From positions 1 to 36,200 of the forward strand of contig NZ_JAQVZX010000016.1 in the NCBI RefSeq assembly GCF_028707975.1: a DNA stretch of 36,200 bases, in the 5' to 3' direction. The DNA comes from Syntrophomonas sp. GTDB taxonomy: Bacteria; Bacillota; Syntrophomonadia; Syntrophomonadales; Syntrophomonadaceae. The notes under the pieces are model-generated. The model saw nothing but the letters and a program-made list of their open reading frames with translations. It was not told the origin of the DNA and did not search any database. Position 1 is the stretch's first letter. Every line of letters begins with the position of its first letter. Positions 7,722 to 15,287 of the stretch are shown here, in pieces. The translations under genes were made by a program, and so were the position numbers.

Positions 7722-8054
7722 ATGAGCAACTACATTCATTATCGGGACTACACTGGTAGCATTGAATTTTCCGAAGAAGATGCATTATTTCACGGTAGAG
7801 TTATTGGCATAAAGAACATGCTTTCATTCGAAGGTGACAGCGTGAAAACTCTTACCGAAGATTTCCATAATGCAATTGATGAATATCTGGAATTCTGCGA
7901 AAAAAGCGGTAAACAGCCCGAAAAGCCGTTCAAAGGCTCTTTCAATGTCCGCATTCAGCCGGAGTTGCACCGCAAAGCCGCGCTTGCAGCGTCTGCCCGC
8001 GGCGTGTCCCTCAATGCATTCGTGGAGGATGCCATTCGACACACTGTGGACTAA
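7722..8054 (+). CDS. solitary HicB-like antitoxin with RHH tail
   Basis: The protein is 110 residues from the ATG at 7722, which follows AAAGGGG. The N-terminal HicB-like fold has IHYRDYTGSIEFSEEDALFH, GRVIGIKNMLSFEGDS, and FHNAIDEYLEFCE. A C-terminal ribbon-helix-helix follows (FNVRIQPELHRKAALAA, SLNAFVEDAI). This two-domain form usually follows a HicA toxin gene; here the upstream space is taken by a transposase tail. It may therefore be an orphan antitoxin or regulator. A longer in-frame start at 7596 would only add transposase-derived residues. Confidence 0.8.
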   Translation: MSNYIHYRDYTGSIEFSEEDALFHGRVIGIKNMLSFEGDSVKTLTEDFHNAIDEYLEFCEKSGKQPEKPFKGSFNVRIQPELHRKAALAASARGVSLNAFVEDAIRHTVD

Positions 8055-8100
8055 CTTTAAGGTTATTAAGGGGTGTCAGGGGACGGGATTATTGACAACC

Positions 8101-8334
8101 TTAGGCCTTAAGGATAATACCCCGGTTTGTTCTGATGGGCAAGGGCCAGTACAGATTTCTTAATAGCAAGCGACCGCCGAGCAATAACAGTAAAGTTGTC
8201 TTGCCGGAGCCGGACGGACCCAGAATAGCATACATTTTCCCGCTTTCCATCTGCGCGGACAGATTTTCCAGAACATTTTTCTGCTTGTCATAAGAGTAGG
8301 TCAGGTTTAATATCTCCAAAACCGGCATTTTCAT
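8101..8334 (-). pseudogene. ABC transporter ATPase, N-terminal fragment
   Basis: 77 codons encode LNLTYSYDKQKNVLENLSA and Walker A LGPSGSGKTTLL, then degrade into RLLLRNLYWPLPI. The Q-loop, signature motif and Walker B of a ~220-residue ATPase are missing. AAGGTGG precedes the ATG. It sits 13 bases after an FtsX/MacB-type permease tail on the same strand, so an ABC export operon once stood here. Confidence 0.7.
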
Positions 8335-8347
8335 TTACCACCTTTTT

Positions 8348-8539
8348 TTAGCTCATCATGGAGAGAATTTCTCGTGGTTTCAGGCGCATGATGATCACCG
8401 AGGAAATCCCCATCGATAAGACAATGATTAAACTGTCCAGTCCATATAATTCCAGCATATTTCCCGGGGTAACATCCACACTGATGGTCAAAGCTGCTCT
8501 GGCTGCAAAAGAGGGCATTGATTTTTTCGAAATTGTCAT
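8348..8539 (-). pseudogene. FtsX/MacB-type ABC permease, C-terminal fragment
   Basis: The last ~40 residues read LYGLDSLIIVLSMGIS followed by VIIMRLKPREILSMMS. This is a terminal transmembrane helix followed by the RLKPxEIL tail typical of FtsX-like permeases. The remaining permease is absent upstream. The ATPase fragment follows at once. Confidence 0.6.
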
Positions 8540-8608
8540 TTATTTGGTGATTCTAACTTGTTAATCTCCACTGGTAACTATTGTTGTTAACAATGGACGT
8601 TATGCGGT

Positions 8609-8837
8609 TTAGATCCAGAACATCCGCTGTACATGTTCTAAAATATACGCTAACAACCTATTAATCCCGAGTTCGCTTACTTTCTTCTCAAGCAGCTCAC
8701 TATGTGCCAGCAAAACATTAATAAATCGGCCAATTTGCATAAGATAGTGAAAGCCCACCATTGCATTCCAGTTGTAAGAAAAACAGTGTTCATAGTGATA
8801 AGCCGTTCCCTGAGGTTGTGTTGTCTTTTGACCATGC
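8609..8837 (-). pseudogene. transposase C-terminal fragment (DDE type)
   Basis: A minus-strand frame without a start reads YHYEHCFSYNWNAMVGFHYL, MQIGRFINVLL and LEKKVSELGINRLL, ending with TAA at 8609-8611. The pattern FSYxWNAMxGFHYLMxxGxxxN is characteristic of the tail of a group of DDE transposases. The N-terminal catalytic part is absent. Confidence 0.5.
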
Positions 8838-8857
8838 TCTCAAAATTATGATAAAAT
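8828..8857 (+). promoter_or_regulatory. promoter of the phd-parE operon
   Basis: TTGACC (8828-8833) and TAAAAT (8852-8857) are separated by 18 bases and lie 38 bases before the antitoxin ATG. Confidence 0.5.
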
Positions 8858-8894
8858 ATGAATGCAAATATTGATATAAGGGAGAGTTGGAATT

Positions 8895-9167
8895 ATGCCC
8901 AACATCAGGCCCATTTCTGATTTGAGAAATAACGCTAATGAGATTTCGGAGCTTTGCCGTAATACCGAAGAGCCAGTTTTTATTACAAAAAACGGTGTTG
9001 GTGATATGGTTGTGATGAGTGTTGAAGCTTATGAGCGTCAGCAAGGACTCATAGACCTATATGTAAAGCTGGCCGAAGCGGAAGAAGAAATAGCAAACGG
9101 TGCAGAGGGTAAGGACTTTTTTGAGTATGCAAGACAGTTGAGGAATAGCATACATGGACAAGTATAA
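8895..9167 (+). CDS. Phd/YefM-type antitoxin
   Basis: This 90-residue protein has the Phd/YefM N-terminal DNA-binding fold: IRPISDLRNNANEISELC, then EEPVFITKNGVGDMVVMS and VEAYE. The C-terminal half (LAEAEEEIANGAEGKDFFE) is the toxin-binding tail. GGGAGAG precedes the ATG. It overlaps the toxin gene by 14 bases. Antitoxins of this family bind their own promoter, here 8828-8857. It resembles the truncated copy at 11957 closely in residues 5-50. Confidence 0.9.
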   Translation: MPNIRPISDLRNNANEISELCRNTEEPVFITKNGVGDMVVMSVEAYERQQGLIDLYVKLAEAEEEIANGAEGKDFFEYARQLRNSIHGQV

Positions 9168-9456
9168 GGTTAAGATATATCCTGCTGCCCAAATGGACTT
9201 GAATGATATTGTCAGCTACCTGAATACGCTGTCACCCCAAGCCGCGATTAGATACTACGACCTGCTGGTAGAAAAAATCGGTAGCCTTGTGGAAATGCCG
9301 GAACGCTGTCCCTTTGTACGGGATATCGCATTGAAAGCGAAAGGATACCGGTATCTGATTGCAGAAAACTATTTGGTGTTTTTTGTGGTAAAGGGTGATA
9401 CGGTACAGATTCGCCGCATTTTATACAACAAGCGCCAATATAAAGGGTTGTTGTAA
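9154..9456 (+). CDS. RelE/ParE-superfamily toxin
   Basis: This 100-residue ParE-like protein has the pattern YKVKIYPAAQMDLNDIVSYL, SPQAAIRYYDLLVEKIGSL, MPERCP, then GYRYLIAENYLVFFVV and VQIRRILYNKRQY. The arrangement (YxxxIxPxAxxDLxDI ... YRxLIxxNYLVFY ... IxRIxHxRRDY) is standard, including the positively charged C-terminus. The start overlaps the antitoxin by 14 bases. Targets in the family are gyrase or ribosomal mRNA; which applies is not determinable. It seems intact. Confidence 0.9.
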   Translation: MDKYKVKIYPAAQMDLNDIVSYLNTLSPQAAIRYYDLLVEKIGSLVEMPERCPFVRDIALKAKGYRYLIAENYLVFFVVKGDTVQIRRILYNKRQYKGLL

Positions 9457-9496
9457 GAAAAAATGTTACTATCCGGCTTTAATATTGTGAAAAGGT

Positions 9497-11290
9497 TTAT
9501 TCTGGAACATGAATTCCTACCATGTTCATCAAATATCTGGCATTAGAAGTGGTACAGCGGCCGGAACGAAGCTTATAATCGAATTTGATTCTTCCTTGTA
9601 TATATTGTTCTTCAAAGTGATAATTCCTAAAGTTTAATCCCGGGTCTTTTTCCAGGTCGCAAAGCTCGAAATCATGGGTAGAAATCAAACCGATAACGTT
9701 TTTCTTGCTCAATTCTCTTAAAATAACCTGGGCACCGGCAATCCGGTCCAAGGAGTTTGTCCCTCGAAATACCTCGTCAATTAAGTAAAGCATCGACTGC
9801 CCTTTATCTGCCTGCTTTAATATCATATTTATTCTGGTCAATTCGGCATAAAAGGTAGAAATACCGTTAATTAAATCGTCTCTTATCACCATAGATGTAT
9901 ATACGTCCATAATAGAACACCTGAATTTCCGAGCGCAAACAGCTGTCCCTGCATAGGCCAGAACCAGGTTCATGCCAATAGCCCTCAGGAAGGTGCTTTT
10001 CCCGGACATGTTAGAACCGGTAATAATATGAGAATAGTTATCAACATCTATATCATTTAGAACGCATTTTTCCGGCTGGATTAAGGGATGACCGAAGTCT
10101 TGCGCGTGAATCTTCAAACCATGATCCTGAAGTTCGGGGAAAGCCCATTCCGGGTGTATATGGGATATGACGGAAAGGCTGGTTAAAGCTTCAAAGACTC
10201 CAATTGTTTCAAACCAGGTTCTAATTTTCTTAGCGTTTTGAATTTTCCAGCGCTCTAAATAAACCGCGCAATGGAAATCCCAAAATAAAAAGAGATTAAA
10301 AATAAAATAGAAAATAAGATTATAGCGAAAGTTAATGGCATCTGATATTCGTTCCAGACGTTTCATACAAATAGAAGCGGGCTCTGCCTGGTTATATAAC
10401 TCAGATTTAAGAGTAGATAAGTAATCATCTTTAAATTGTTCGGATTCAATTAATAAAAACATGTTTCTAAAGGCAGCTAAACTTATTTGAAATGAATATA
10501 CCCTGCTTAAATCTGATGAAATTTTTTGATATCCGGCAAAATATAATAGCAACTGCAGGGCAAGAAGTACTATGGGAACCTCAAGGGGTAGGCCCCAACC
10601 TGAAATAGACATTACAAAGGCCAGAATGGTAACCAGGGGGAAAAAACGCATGATGTGTATAGCTTTGGGGAGCGATCCGGATTCTTCAGCATAGCTGATT
10701 AATCCCCCGGTATCCCGTGATGCTTCATTTATCAGCAAGCCATGACACTCTAGATTTTGGCAGAATTCAAGTTTAGGAGCCAGTTCCCTGACTGCGTTCT
10801 GGTGCATTTTTATGCTATTTAGGTTTTTCGATGGATTGGCCAGAAGTGTCTTTAAATGGGATCTACCCAGAACTGTTTTAGCCACTGATATCCATTGAAA
10901 TAAAGATTTAGGCCCGAAAATGTCCAAGTCATGGGTATACGGGTGATTGCCATCCACGAATTCCAGGCCACAATCATCAAATGAAACCCAGGTCCCATTA
11001 ATCCTGCTCAAATATCTGCGCTGTATTTCTAGCATGGCGCGAACCGTATTCAATTCCTGTTCCACTTTAGAGTGCTTATAGACAAGGGCAAGAAATATTA
11101 CCAGGAAGAAAAGTAAAACAGATACGGCTTGTGTCGAGGTTCCCAAGAACGAGCAAAGTATAGTAAATACTGCTCCGGCCAAAAATATAAAAAAACGCAG
11201 ATTGCTTATCCTGTCAAAGCTCTTTGTATACCGTTTTTCAAGATTTTGATAGCGGTTGTAACGAGTAAGAAATAATTTTTCAGCAGACAT
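9497..11290 (-). CDS. MutS-family ATPase with transmembrane segments
   Basis: This 597-residue protein is shorter than MutS (~850) and lacks the mismatch-binding domain. Hydrophobic segments occur at about 31-50, 54-71, 215-232, 236-253 and 324-338. A MutS core/lever-like helical region surrounds them. The C-terminal ATPase has Walker A GSNMSGKST at 425-433, the FARAxG-like segment with YTSMVIRDDLINGISTFYAE, Walker B LYLIDE at 501-506 with GTNSLDR, and STHDFEL. AAGGAGG lies five bases before the ATG. Soluble-DNA mismatch repair is unlikely given the membrane segments; function is unknown. It stands alone between toxin-antitoxin loci yet is intact. Confidence 0.85.
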   Translation of the reverse strand: MSAEKLFLTRYNRYQNLEKRYTKSFDRISNLRFFIFLAGAVFTILCSFLGTSTQAVSVLLFFLVIFLALVYKHSKVEQELNTVRAMLEIQRRYLSRINGTWVSFDDCGLEFVDGNHPYTHDLDIFGPKSLFQWISVAKTVLGRSHLKTLLANPSKNLNSIKMHQNAVRELAPKLEFCQNLECHGLLINEASRDTGGLISYAEESGSLPKAIHIMRFFPLVTILAFVMSISGWGLPLEVPIVLLALQLLLYFAGYQKISSDLSRVYSFQISLAAFRNMFLLIESEQFKDDYLSTLKSELYNQAEPASICMKRLERISDAINFRYNLIFYFIFNLFLFWDFHCAVYLERWKIQNAKKIRTWFETIGVFEALTSLSVISHIHPEWAFPELQDHGLKIHAQDFGHPLIQPEKCVLNDIDVDNYSHIITGSNMSGKSTFLRAIGMNLVLAYAGTAVCARKFRCSIMDVYTSMVIRDDLINGISTFYAELTRINMILKQADKGQSMLYLIDEVFRGTNSLDRIAGAQVILRELSKKNVIGLISTHDFELCDLEKDPGLNFRNYHFEEQYIQGRIKFDYKLRSGRCTTSNARYLMNMVGIHVPE

Positions 11291-11350
11291 TAAAGCCTCC
11301 TTACAAAGCCAACAAGGGGACGTTCTTTTTGCTTCCCTATAATATTAGGT

Positions 11351-11509
11351 TCAGCCATAATAACATCTATCTCGACCGGTTGCTTCTTGCTGCTTTCCAG
11401 ATTCAATTCTCCAGATAAATGACTGGCTAAGGCCGGATTGTTTGGACAGCTTGGGTGCTGAAATCATCTGGCTTTTTCTAATCTGTTTCAAACGGCTGCC
11501 AAAGTTCAT
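11351..11509 (-). pseudogene. XRE-family HTH regulator fragment
   Basis: A 52-codon frame starts with ATG after AAGGAGGTGG and reads FGSRLKQIRKSQMISAPKLS, KQSGLSQSFIWRIESGKQQ. This is a clear Cro/C1-type helix-turn-helix. The typical continuation is lost after ESGKQQ, and a TGA follows 12 codons later. It is probably a frameshifted or deleted regulator, although a short DNA-binding peptide could still be made. Confidence 0.65.
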
Positions 11510-11563
11510 GAATGTAGGCCACCTCCTTAGTAAGATTATGCCATTACTTAAGACAATAATCTA

Positions 11564-11869
11564 TCAATACATTAAAGGGGAAGAACGTCCCCACGCTTCT
11601 GATTTCCCGTCGGGCAGTTGTACATGAAGTGTCAAGTCAATATGGCTATATCTTTTTCTATCAAGCGACCTGATGTTTGCAATAAGTTCGTATGGCAAGG
11701 AGAAGGAACACAAGCCGTCAATCTTTTTTCTCGTTTCTCTTGCCGGAATTTCCTTCAGCGCGGCAACATACTCCAAATAATCCTTCACCGTAAAATCTTG
11801 AAAAAATCCAAAGTCCTGCGGTAAGAAACCGAAAATAAAACTCGGCAGTACTGATAACCAAGAACCCAT
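11564..11869 (-). pseudogene. ABC transporter ATPase, internal fragment
   Basis: Codons 11-51 encode IFGFLPQDFGFFQDFTVKDY, LEYVAALKEIPARETRKKID. This is the Q-loop and following helices of an ABC-2-type ATPase (GYLPQDFGxxxxFTVxDYLxYxAxLKG). Walker A, signature and Walker B are missing. The tail (SHIDLTLHVQLPDGKSE) comes from something else. It is a different ATPase subfamily from the fragment at 8101-8334. Confidence 0.65.
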
Positions 11870-11893
11870 GCAGTGTTGTAACGAAATTGCCGA

Positions 11894-11922
11894 TTGGTTC
11901 TATAGCATGATAGAATTATAAT
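11894..11922 (+). promoter_or_regulatory. promoter of the truncated phd gene
   Basis: TTGGTT (11894-11899), 17 bases, then TATAAT (11917-11922), 34 bases before the ATG. Confidence 0.5.
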
Positions 11923-11956
11923 ATGGTTAGAATTTTACTACAAGGAGTTGATTCCC

Positions 11957-12385
11957 ATGCAGATTAAACCGTCCGCAAGCATCCGGCAGAACTACAATGA
12001 GATAGCGGATTTGTGCAGGTCTACAGGTGAGCCGGTGTATTTTACCAAAAACGGTGAGGGCGATCCCGTGGTGATGGATATAAAAGCGTTTACCCGCCGT
12101 GAGCTGTCTGTTACAAGCGGACCGGTTAATACGGCTGACTATGCTCCGCGCCTTTCTCTTGATGGTCAGAGCTTATTCTTCCTCCGGTTAACTGACTATA
12201 ATTGCGGCTCATTGTATTATCAACCGACGGCAGGCGGACCGCCCAAAGAATTAATTCGTGGTGTCAGCGGGCAACCTGGCTACTATGGAAATTACTATCC
12301 TGATTGGATTAATATTTATCAAGACCAGCAGGCGATTTACCCAAGCCAGGGGGAAGCCGGGGAGGGAAGGTCTTTACGATTTTAA
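11957..12385 (+). pseudogene. truncated Phd antitoxin joined to beta-propeller fragment
   Basis: The frame is open for 142 codons from the ATG at 11957, which has AAGGAG nine bases upstream. Residues 1-48 are a Phd/YefM antitoxin N-terminus (IRQNYNEIADLC, GEPVYFTKNGEGDPVVMD). After FTRREL the sequence changes to a TolB/PD40-like propeller blade (APRLSLDGQSLFFLRLTD, GGPPKELIRG) and ends in low-quality residues. No toxin follows. The join suggests a deletion between a phd gene and a propeller gene. A chimeric protein with a DNA-binding head may still be expressed because promoter and ribosome site remain. Confidence 0.6.
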
Positions 12386-12477
12386 ACTTCTTTACCTCTA
12401 TAAAAACATTTCTCTCCGTGAAACAGCTAAGCTCGGAGAGCTGATTTCCAAGCTGCAATATGCCAGAGAGCTGCCCG

Positions 12478-12594
12478 TACAAGGAGTGGCTGGGGCACAG
12501 TGATATTTCCACCACCTCGAATATTTCCACCCACCTGGATTTCAGCTCCAAGGTCGCTTCGGCCAACGCCATCATCGGCGTATATCCCTCCTGA
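12478..12594 (+). pseudogene. tyrosine recombinase (integrase) C-terminal fragment
   Basis: The frame reads YKEWLGHSDISTTSNISTHL, DFSSKVASANAIIGVYPS, then TGA. It matches the last box of phage-type integrases (WLGHSDISTTxxIYxHL). The catalytic Tyr position carries Ser (NIST instead of NIYT/S). The Arg boxes are gone. It ends 170 bases from the 3' end of a tRNA-Leu gene, the usual position for an element integrated at a tRNA. Confidence 0.7.
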
Positions 12595-12708
12595 CATCCC
12601 TCCAAAACGGCGGAATGCCAGGTAAATAGGGAGCTGAGAGCACTGCAAATATGCGCTGGAATGGTTCATGTGACGGTATGAAGGACGGCAAACATAGGTG
12701 GCCGCCAG

Positions 12709-12748
12709 AAAAGAAAAAAGCCCTCAAATCCGCTTGTATCGCGGCTTT
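12709..12748 (-). terminator. terminator of tRNA-Leu(CAA)
   Basis: In minus-strand RNA AAAGCCGC (12748-12741) pairs with GCGGATTT (12733-12726), with one mismatch. After GAGGGC a run TTTTTTCTTTTC follows. It starts 15 bases past the tRNA 3' end. Confidence 0.6.
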
Positions 12749-12763
12749 AAGAGCGATTGTTTC

Positions 12764-12849
12764 TGGTGCCGATGGCCGGAGTCGAACCGGCATGGAAGTT
12801 ATCCGCCGCATTTTGAGTGCGGTGCGTCTGCCAATTCCGCCACATCGGC
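12764..12849 (-). tRNA. tRNA-Leu (anticodon CAA)
   Basis: The 86-base gene includes the encoded CCA (12764-12766 on the minus strand). The acceptor stem GCCGATG pairs with CATCGGC, with discriminator A. The anticodon stem CCGCA/TGCGG encloses the loop CTCAAAA, giving CAA, which reads UUG. A long variable arm identifies class II. The T-arm loop TTCGACT is standard. A near-perfect promoter lies upstream and an integrase remnant lies beyond its 3' side. Confidence 0.95.
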
Positions 12850-12877
12850 TGGGATTTTAAACTCCAATGCAAAGATA

Positions 12878-12906
12878 ATTATAGTAGCCTCTTTAAGCCT
12901 TGTCAA
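12878..12906 (-). promoter_or_regulatory. consensus promoter of tRNA-Leu(CAA)
   Basis: On the minus strand TTGACA and TATAAT are both perfect and separated by 17 bases, about 29 bases before the tRNA 5' end. Confidence 0.85.
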
Positions 12907-13030
12907 GATTGATAAGATCTGGGGGACAGTGTTTTTTAAATAGGGAGGAGTAACGGGGAGAAGAAAAGGGGTAAATTCTATTCCGAGCAATCATATTCTT
13001 CACCTATGAATTCCCCTTTTATGTTGCTTC

Positions 13031-13074
13031 TGTCAGCCTTTGGCAGACAAGAGGTAAAAGCTTCACCTCTTGTC
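13031..13074. promoter_or_regulatory. two mutually exclusive inverted repeats upstream of the ECF sigma gene
   Basis: TGTCAGCC-TTT-GGCAGACA (13031-13049) overlaps a perfect 10-bp inverted repeat GACAAGAGGT / ACCTCTTGTC (13046-13055, 13065-13074). They share GACA, so both cannot pair at once. There is no U-run, so simple termination is unlikely. The gap from the tRNA promoter to the sigma gene shows no coding region. An operator or leader switch is possible. Confidence 0.4.
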
Positions 13075-13196
13075 ATAACAAGGCAGGGAAGTAACAAAAG
13101 GAATTTAATAAAAGATGGCGAAAACTCTATAGTATTGATTTAATATAAAATTATGAATTATAGCCTATTTTCCAACTTTTTAAGGAGTAATACCTT

Positions 13197-13778
13197 ATGC
13201 AATCAGAACAAGTGCTGGTAAAGAAAAGTATGGAGGGTGACACTCAGGCTTTCGAAAAATTGGTTCTGCAATATCAAAACAAGGTTTATGCTTTAAGCTT
13301 CAGGTACATGGGGAATGAAGATGATGCATATGATATGTCTCAGGAAGTTTTTCTAAAAGCTTTTCGTTCCTTAAAGACTTTTAAGGGAAATTCCAGTTTT
13401 GGCACCTGGATATTTCGAATTACCACTAATGTTTGTCTTGATGAACTCAGGCGACGGAAGAGAAGGATTGTTCCTCTCTCGCTGGACGAAGCAGCCGTTA
13501 CCAGTCGTGGTATTGAAGTTGAGAGGGAAATGGTGGACCCTTTGCCCCCGGTAGATCGGGTATATGAACAGAAGGAGTTATCTCAATACATACAAGGCCT
13601 CTTAGACCAGATGAAACCCGAACATAAAGCGGTAATAATTCTCAGGGATACTATGGACTTGAGCTATAATGAAATCGCTGATGTCTTGAAATGTTCGGTG
13701 GGCACTGTCAAGTCGCGCCTTAGTAGGGCCAGAAGTCTCTTAAGGAAACAATGGGTACAGAGGGAACTTTTGCCGTAG
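13197..13778 (+). CDS. ECF-type RNA polymerase sigma factor
   Basis: The protein has 193 residues, standard for the SigW/RpoE-like ECF class. Region 2 has FEKLVLQYQNKVYALSFRY, then DAYDMSQEVFLKAFRSL and FGTWIFRITTNVCLDELRR. Region 4 has YNEIADVLKCSVGTVKSRLS followed by RARSLLRK. There is no region 1.1 or 3. AAGGAG precedes the ATG by nine bases. An anti-sigma gene follows 33 bases downstream, so activity is probably held at the membrane until a signal arrives. The target regulon cannot be read here; a self-promoter was not identified with confidence. Confidence 0.93.
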   Translation: MQSEQVLVKKSMEGDTQAFEKLVLQYQNKVYALSFRYMGNEDDAYDMSQEVFLKAFRSLKTFKGNSSFGTWIFRITTNVCLDELRRRKRRIVPLSLDEAAVTSRGIEVEREMVDPLPPVDRVYEQKELSQYIQGLLDQMKPEHKAVIILRDTMDLSYNEIADVLKCSVGTVKSRLSRARSLLRKQWVQRELLP

Positions 13779-13811
13779 TCATCTCGTCTAAAAACCGGGA
13801 GGAAAAGAGCT

Positions 13812-14906
13812 ATGAAATGTGAGCAGGCTAGAGAACTGCTGTCACCCTACATTGACGAAATGACAAGTGAAAAAGAAACAGAAGCACTGGAAGCTCATCT
13901 TGCTCAATGCGCAAATTGTCGTAAAGAGCTGGATGACTATCGGTGTCTTTGTGGTACTATGCAACGGATGGAATCACCAATACCCCCGGAGGATTTCGCC
14001 GCTGTTGTGCAAAAGCGACTGCAGGAAAATAAAAACAAGATATTTAGTGCCAGGACTATCGACCGACCCAAACAGACCGGATGGATTGCAGCAGTCCTGG
14101 CGGGAGTAGCCCTGGCGGCAGGTATATATGCCAGCAGCTATCTTTGCGTTGGGGATTTTCTTGTGAGCTGGCAGGACAAAAAGGATCAAAAAAAGCCCCG
14201 GATAGCCATCGAGGATATAATACAGCGTTTTCAAAATTGGAACCAGGAAGAGGACAATGCAATGAGCGAAACCGCTGAACCTGAACCTGAAGCTAAGATT
14301 AGCTCTAACCCCAGGGCCAAAGCAAGTACGGGCGAGGGTTCGGCAAGTTCCCAGGAAGAACTGGAGACTAAGACCGCCGAAGATGATAACTATTCCAGCC
14401 AGATAATGGTGAAAGAACTGTCAACGGCCCTGGCTCAGGTAATAGAAATTGCCGATGGGCGGGAGATCAAATACAGTATGGCATCCGGGTCTTATGGCAA
14501 CAGTGAGGCGAGAAGGGTGGTCCTGGAGGTGGAACCGCAAGAAGTCCCTCAACTTCTAATTGAATTTGAAGCAATTGGGAGGAAGCTTGATGTTGCTGAT
14601 CTTACAGAAGCAAGTGTACAGGATAAAGCGGTTCAAGATTTTGCTATCGATGAAAATAATTCACCCCAGCTGCTGGAGAAAAGTGAAGTATCTGATAGTG
14701 AGAAATTAAGCATGGTTGAAATAGAAGATAATGAGGAAGATGGAAAAGAGGAATTAGCTAAAGAAAAAGCAGTTTCTGTGCCGGGTGATGAAATGCTTAC
14801 CGATTCCGAAAAGGGAGAAGATACTAAAGATATTGAAGGTATTAAGGAAAAGAGACCGGAAGGAGCTAAAGTTAGCTTAAGCATTTTAATAATAGAAGAA
14901 AAATGA
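13812..14906 (+). CDS. zinc-type anti-sigma factor, membrane-spanning
   Basis: The protein has 364 residues. The N-terminal ZAS domain has His29-x3-Cys33-x2-Cys36 and Cys3, which bind zinc and the sigma factor. One transmembrane helix (AAVLAGVALAAGIYASSYL) lies at about residues 93-112. The long extracytoplasmic part is strongly acidic, rich in Glu/Lys/Ser, with a small folded stretch around 195-260 (STALAQVIEIADGREIKY, RRVVLEVEPQEVPQLLIEF) like domains seen in clostridial anti-sigma proteins. GGGAGG precedes the ATG. It is co-transcribed with the sigma gene. The tail beyond about 290 is low complexity. The signal is unknown. Confidence 0.88.
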   Translation: MKCEQARELLSPYIDEMTSEKETEALEAHLAQCANCRKELDDYRCLCGTMQRMESPIPPEDFAAVVQKRLQENKNKIFSARTIDRPKQTGWIAAVLAGVALAAGIYASSYLCVGDFLVSWQDKKDQKKPRIAIEDIIQRFQNWNQEEDNAMSETAEPEPEAKISSNPRAKASTGEGSASSQEELETKTAEDDNYSSQIMVKELSTALAQVIEIADGREIKYSMASGSYGNSEARRVVLEVEPQEVPQLLIEFEAIGRKLDVADLTEASVQDKAVQDFAIDENNSPQLLEKSEVSDSEKLSMVEIEDNEEDGKEELAKEKAVSVPGDEMLTDSEKGEDTKDIEGIKEKRPEGAKVSLSILIIEEK

Positions 14907-14987
14907 TTGAGGCGGTTACATTTTCAGAGTGTCGGCAAGGATTGGATTCAAGCCGTAAGAGCTTATGGATACTGGTTATATGGTTCC

Positions 14988-15104
14988 ACTGCAAAAAGTT
15001 AATAAATATGCATTAGCATACATAAATATACCGCTTCGCCAACGCTCGTTTTGTATATTTATGCAACCCTTATGCAACAAAAAGGGGTTTTTGCAGCAGA
15101 GTCA
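14988..15104 (+). repeat. MITE-like repeat (copy 3)
   Basis: This 117-base element runs from ACTGCAAAAAGTTAATAAAT to TTTTTGCAGCAGAGTCA. The interior is ATAAATATACCGCTTCGCC, AACGCTCGTTTTGTATA, TTTATGCAACCCTTATGCAA. It is the cleanest copy in the window and lies between the anti-sigma stop and its terminator, so it is transcribed with that operon. Confidence 0.7.
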
Positions 15105-15128
15105 TTAGGTAGAATATAAGGTTTTAGG

Positions 15129-15157
15129 AAGTATTGGGAATTCCAATACTTTTTTTC
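15129..15157 (+). terminator. terminator of the sigma/anti-sigma operon
   Basis: AAGTATTGG (15129-15137) pairs perfectly with CCAATACTT (15143-15151) around a 5-base loop, and TTTTTTTTC follows. Confidence 0.85.
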
Positions 15158-15287
15158 TTGGGGGGAAAGAATGTTATTATAAATATAAGGAACGAGCTGT
15201 GAAGGGAAAGGGGGTCATAATCCTCCACTCAAGCAGAACCATCGAGGGATGGAAGTTCGGGTAGAATAACGATAAGGATGGGGTATT

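Noticed and set aside
12572-12943. Several small frames across tRNA-Leu(CAA)
   Set aside because: They overlap a clear tRNA gene and its terminator.
14633-14884. Serine-rich minus-strand frame in the anti-sigma gene
   Set aside because: A mirror of the acidic, low-complexity plus-strand coding region.
15160-15287. Possible riboswitch or small RNA in the polA leader
   Set aside because: Only a CCATC-GAGG-GATGG mini-hairpin was found; no known aptamer pattern and no terminator decision structure.
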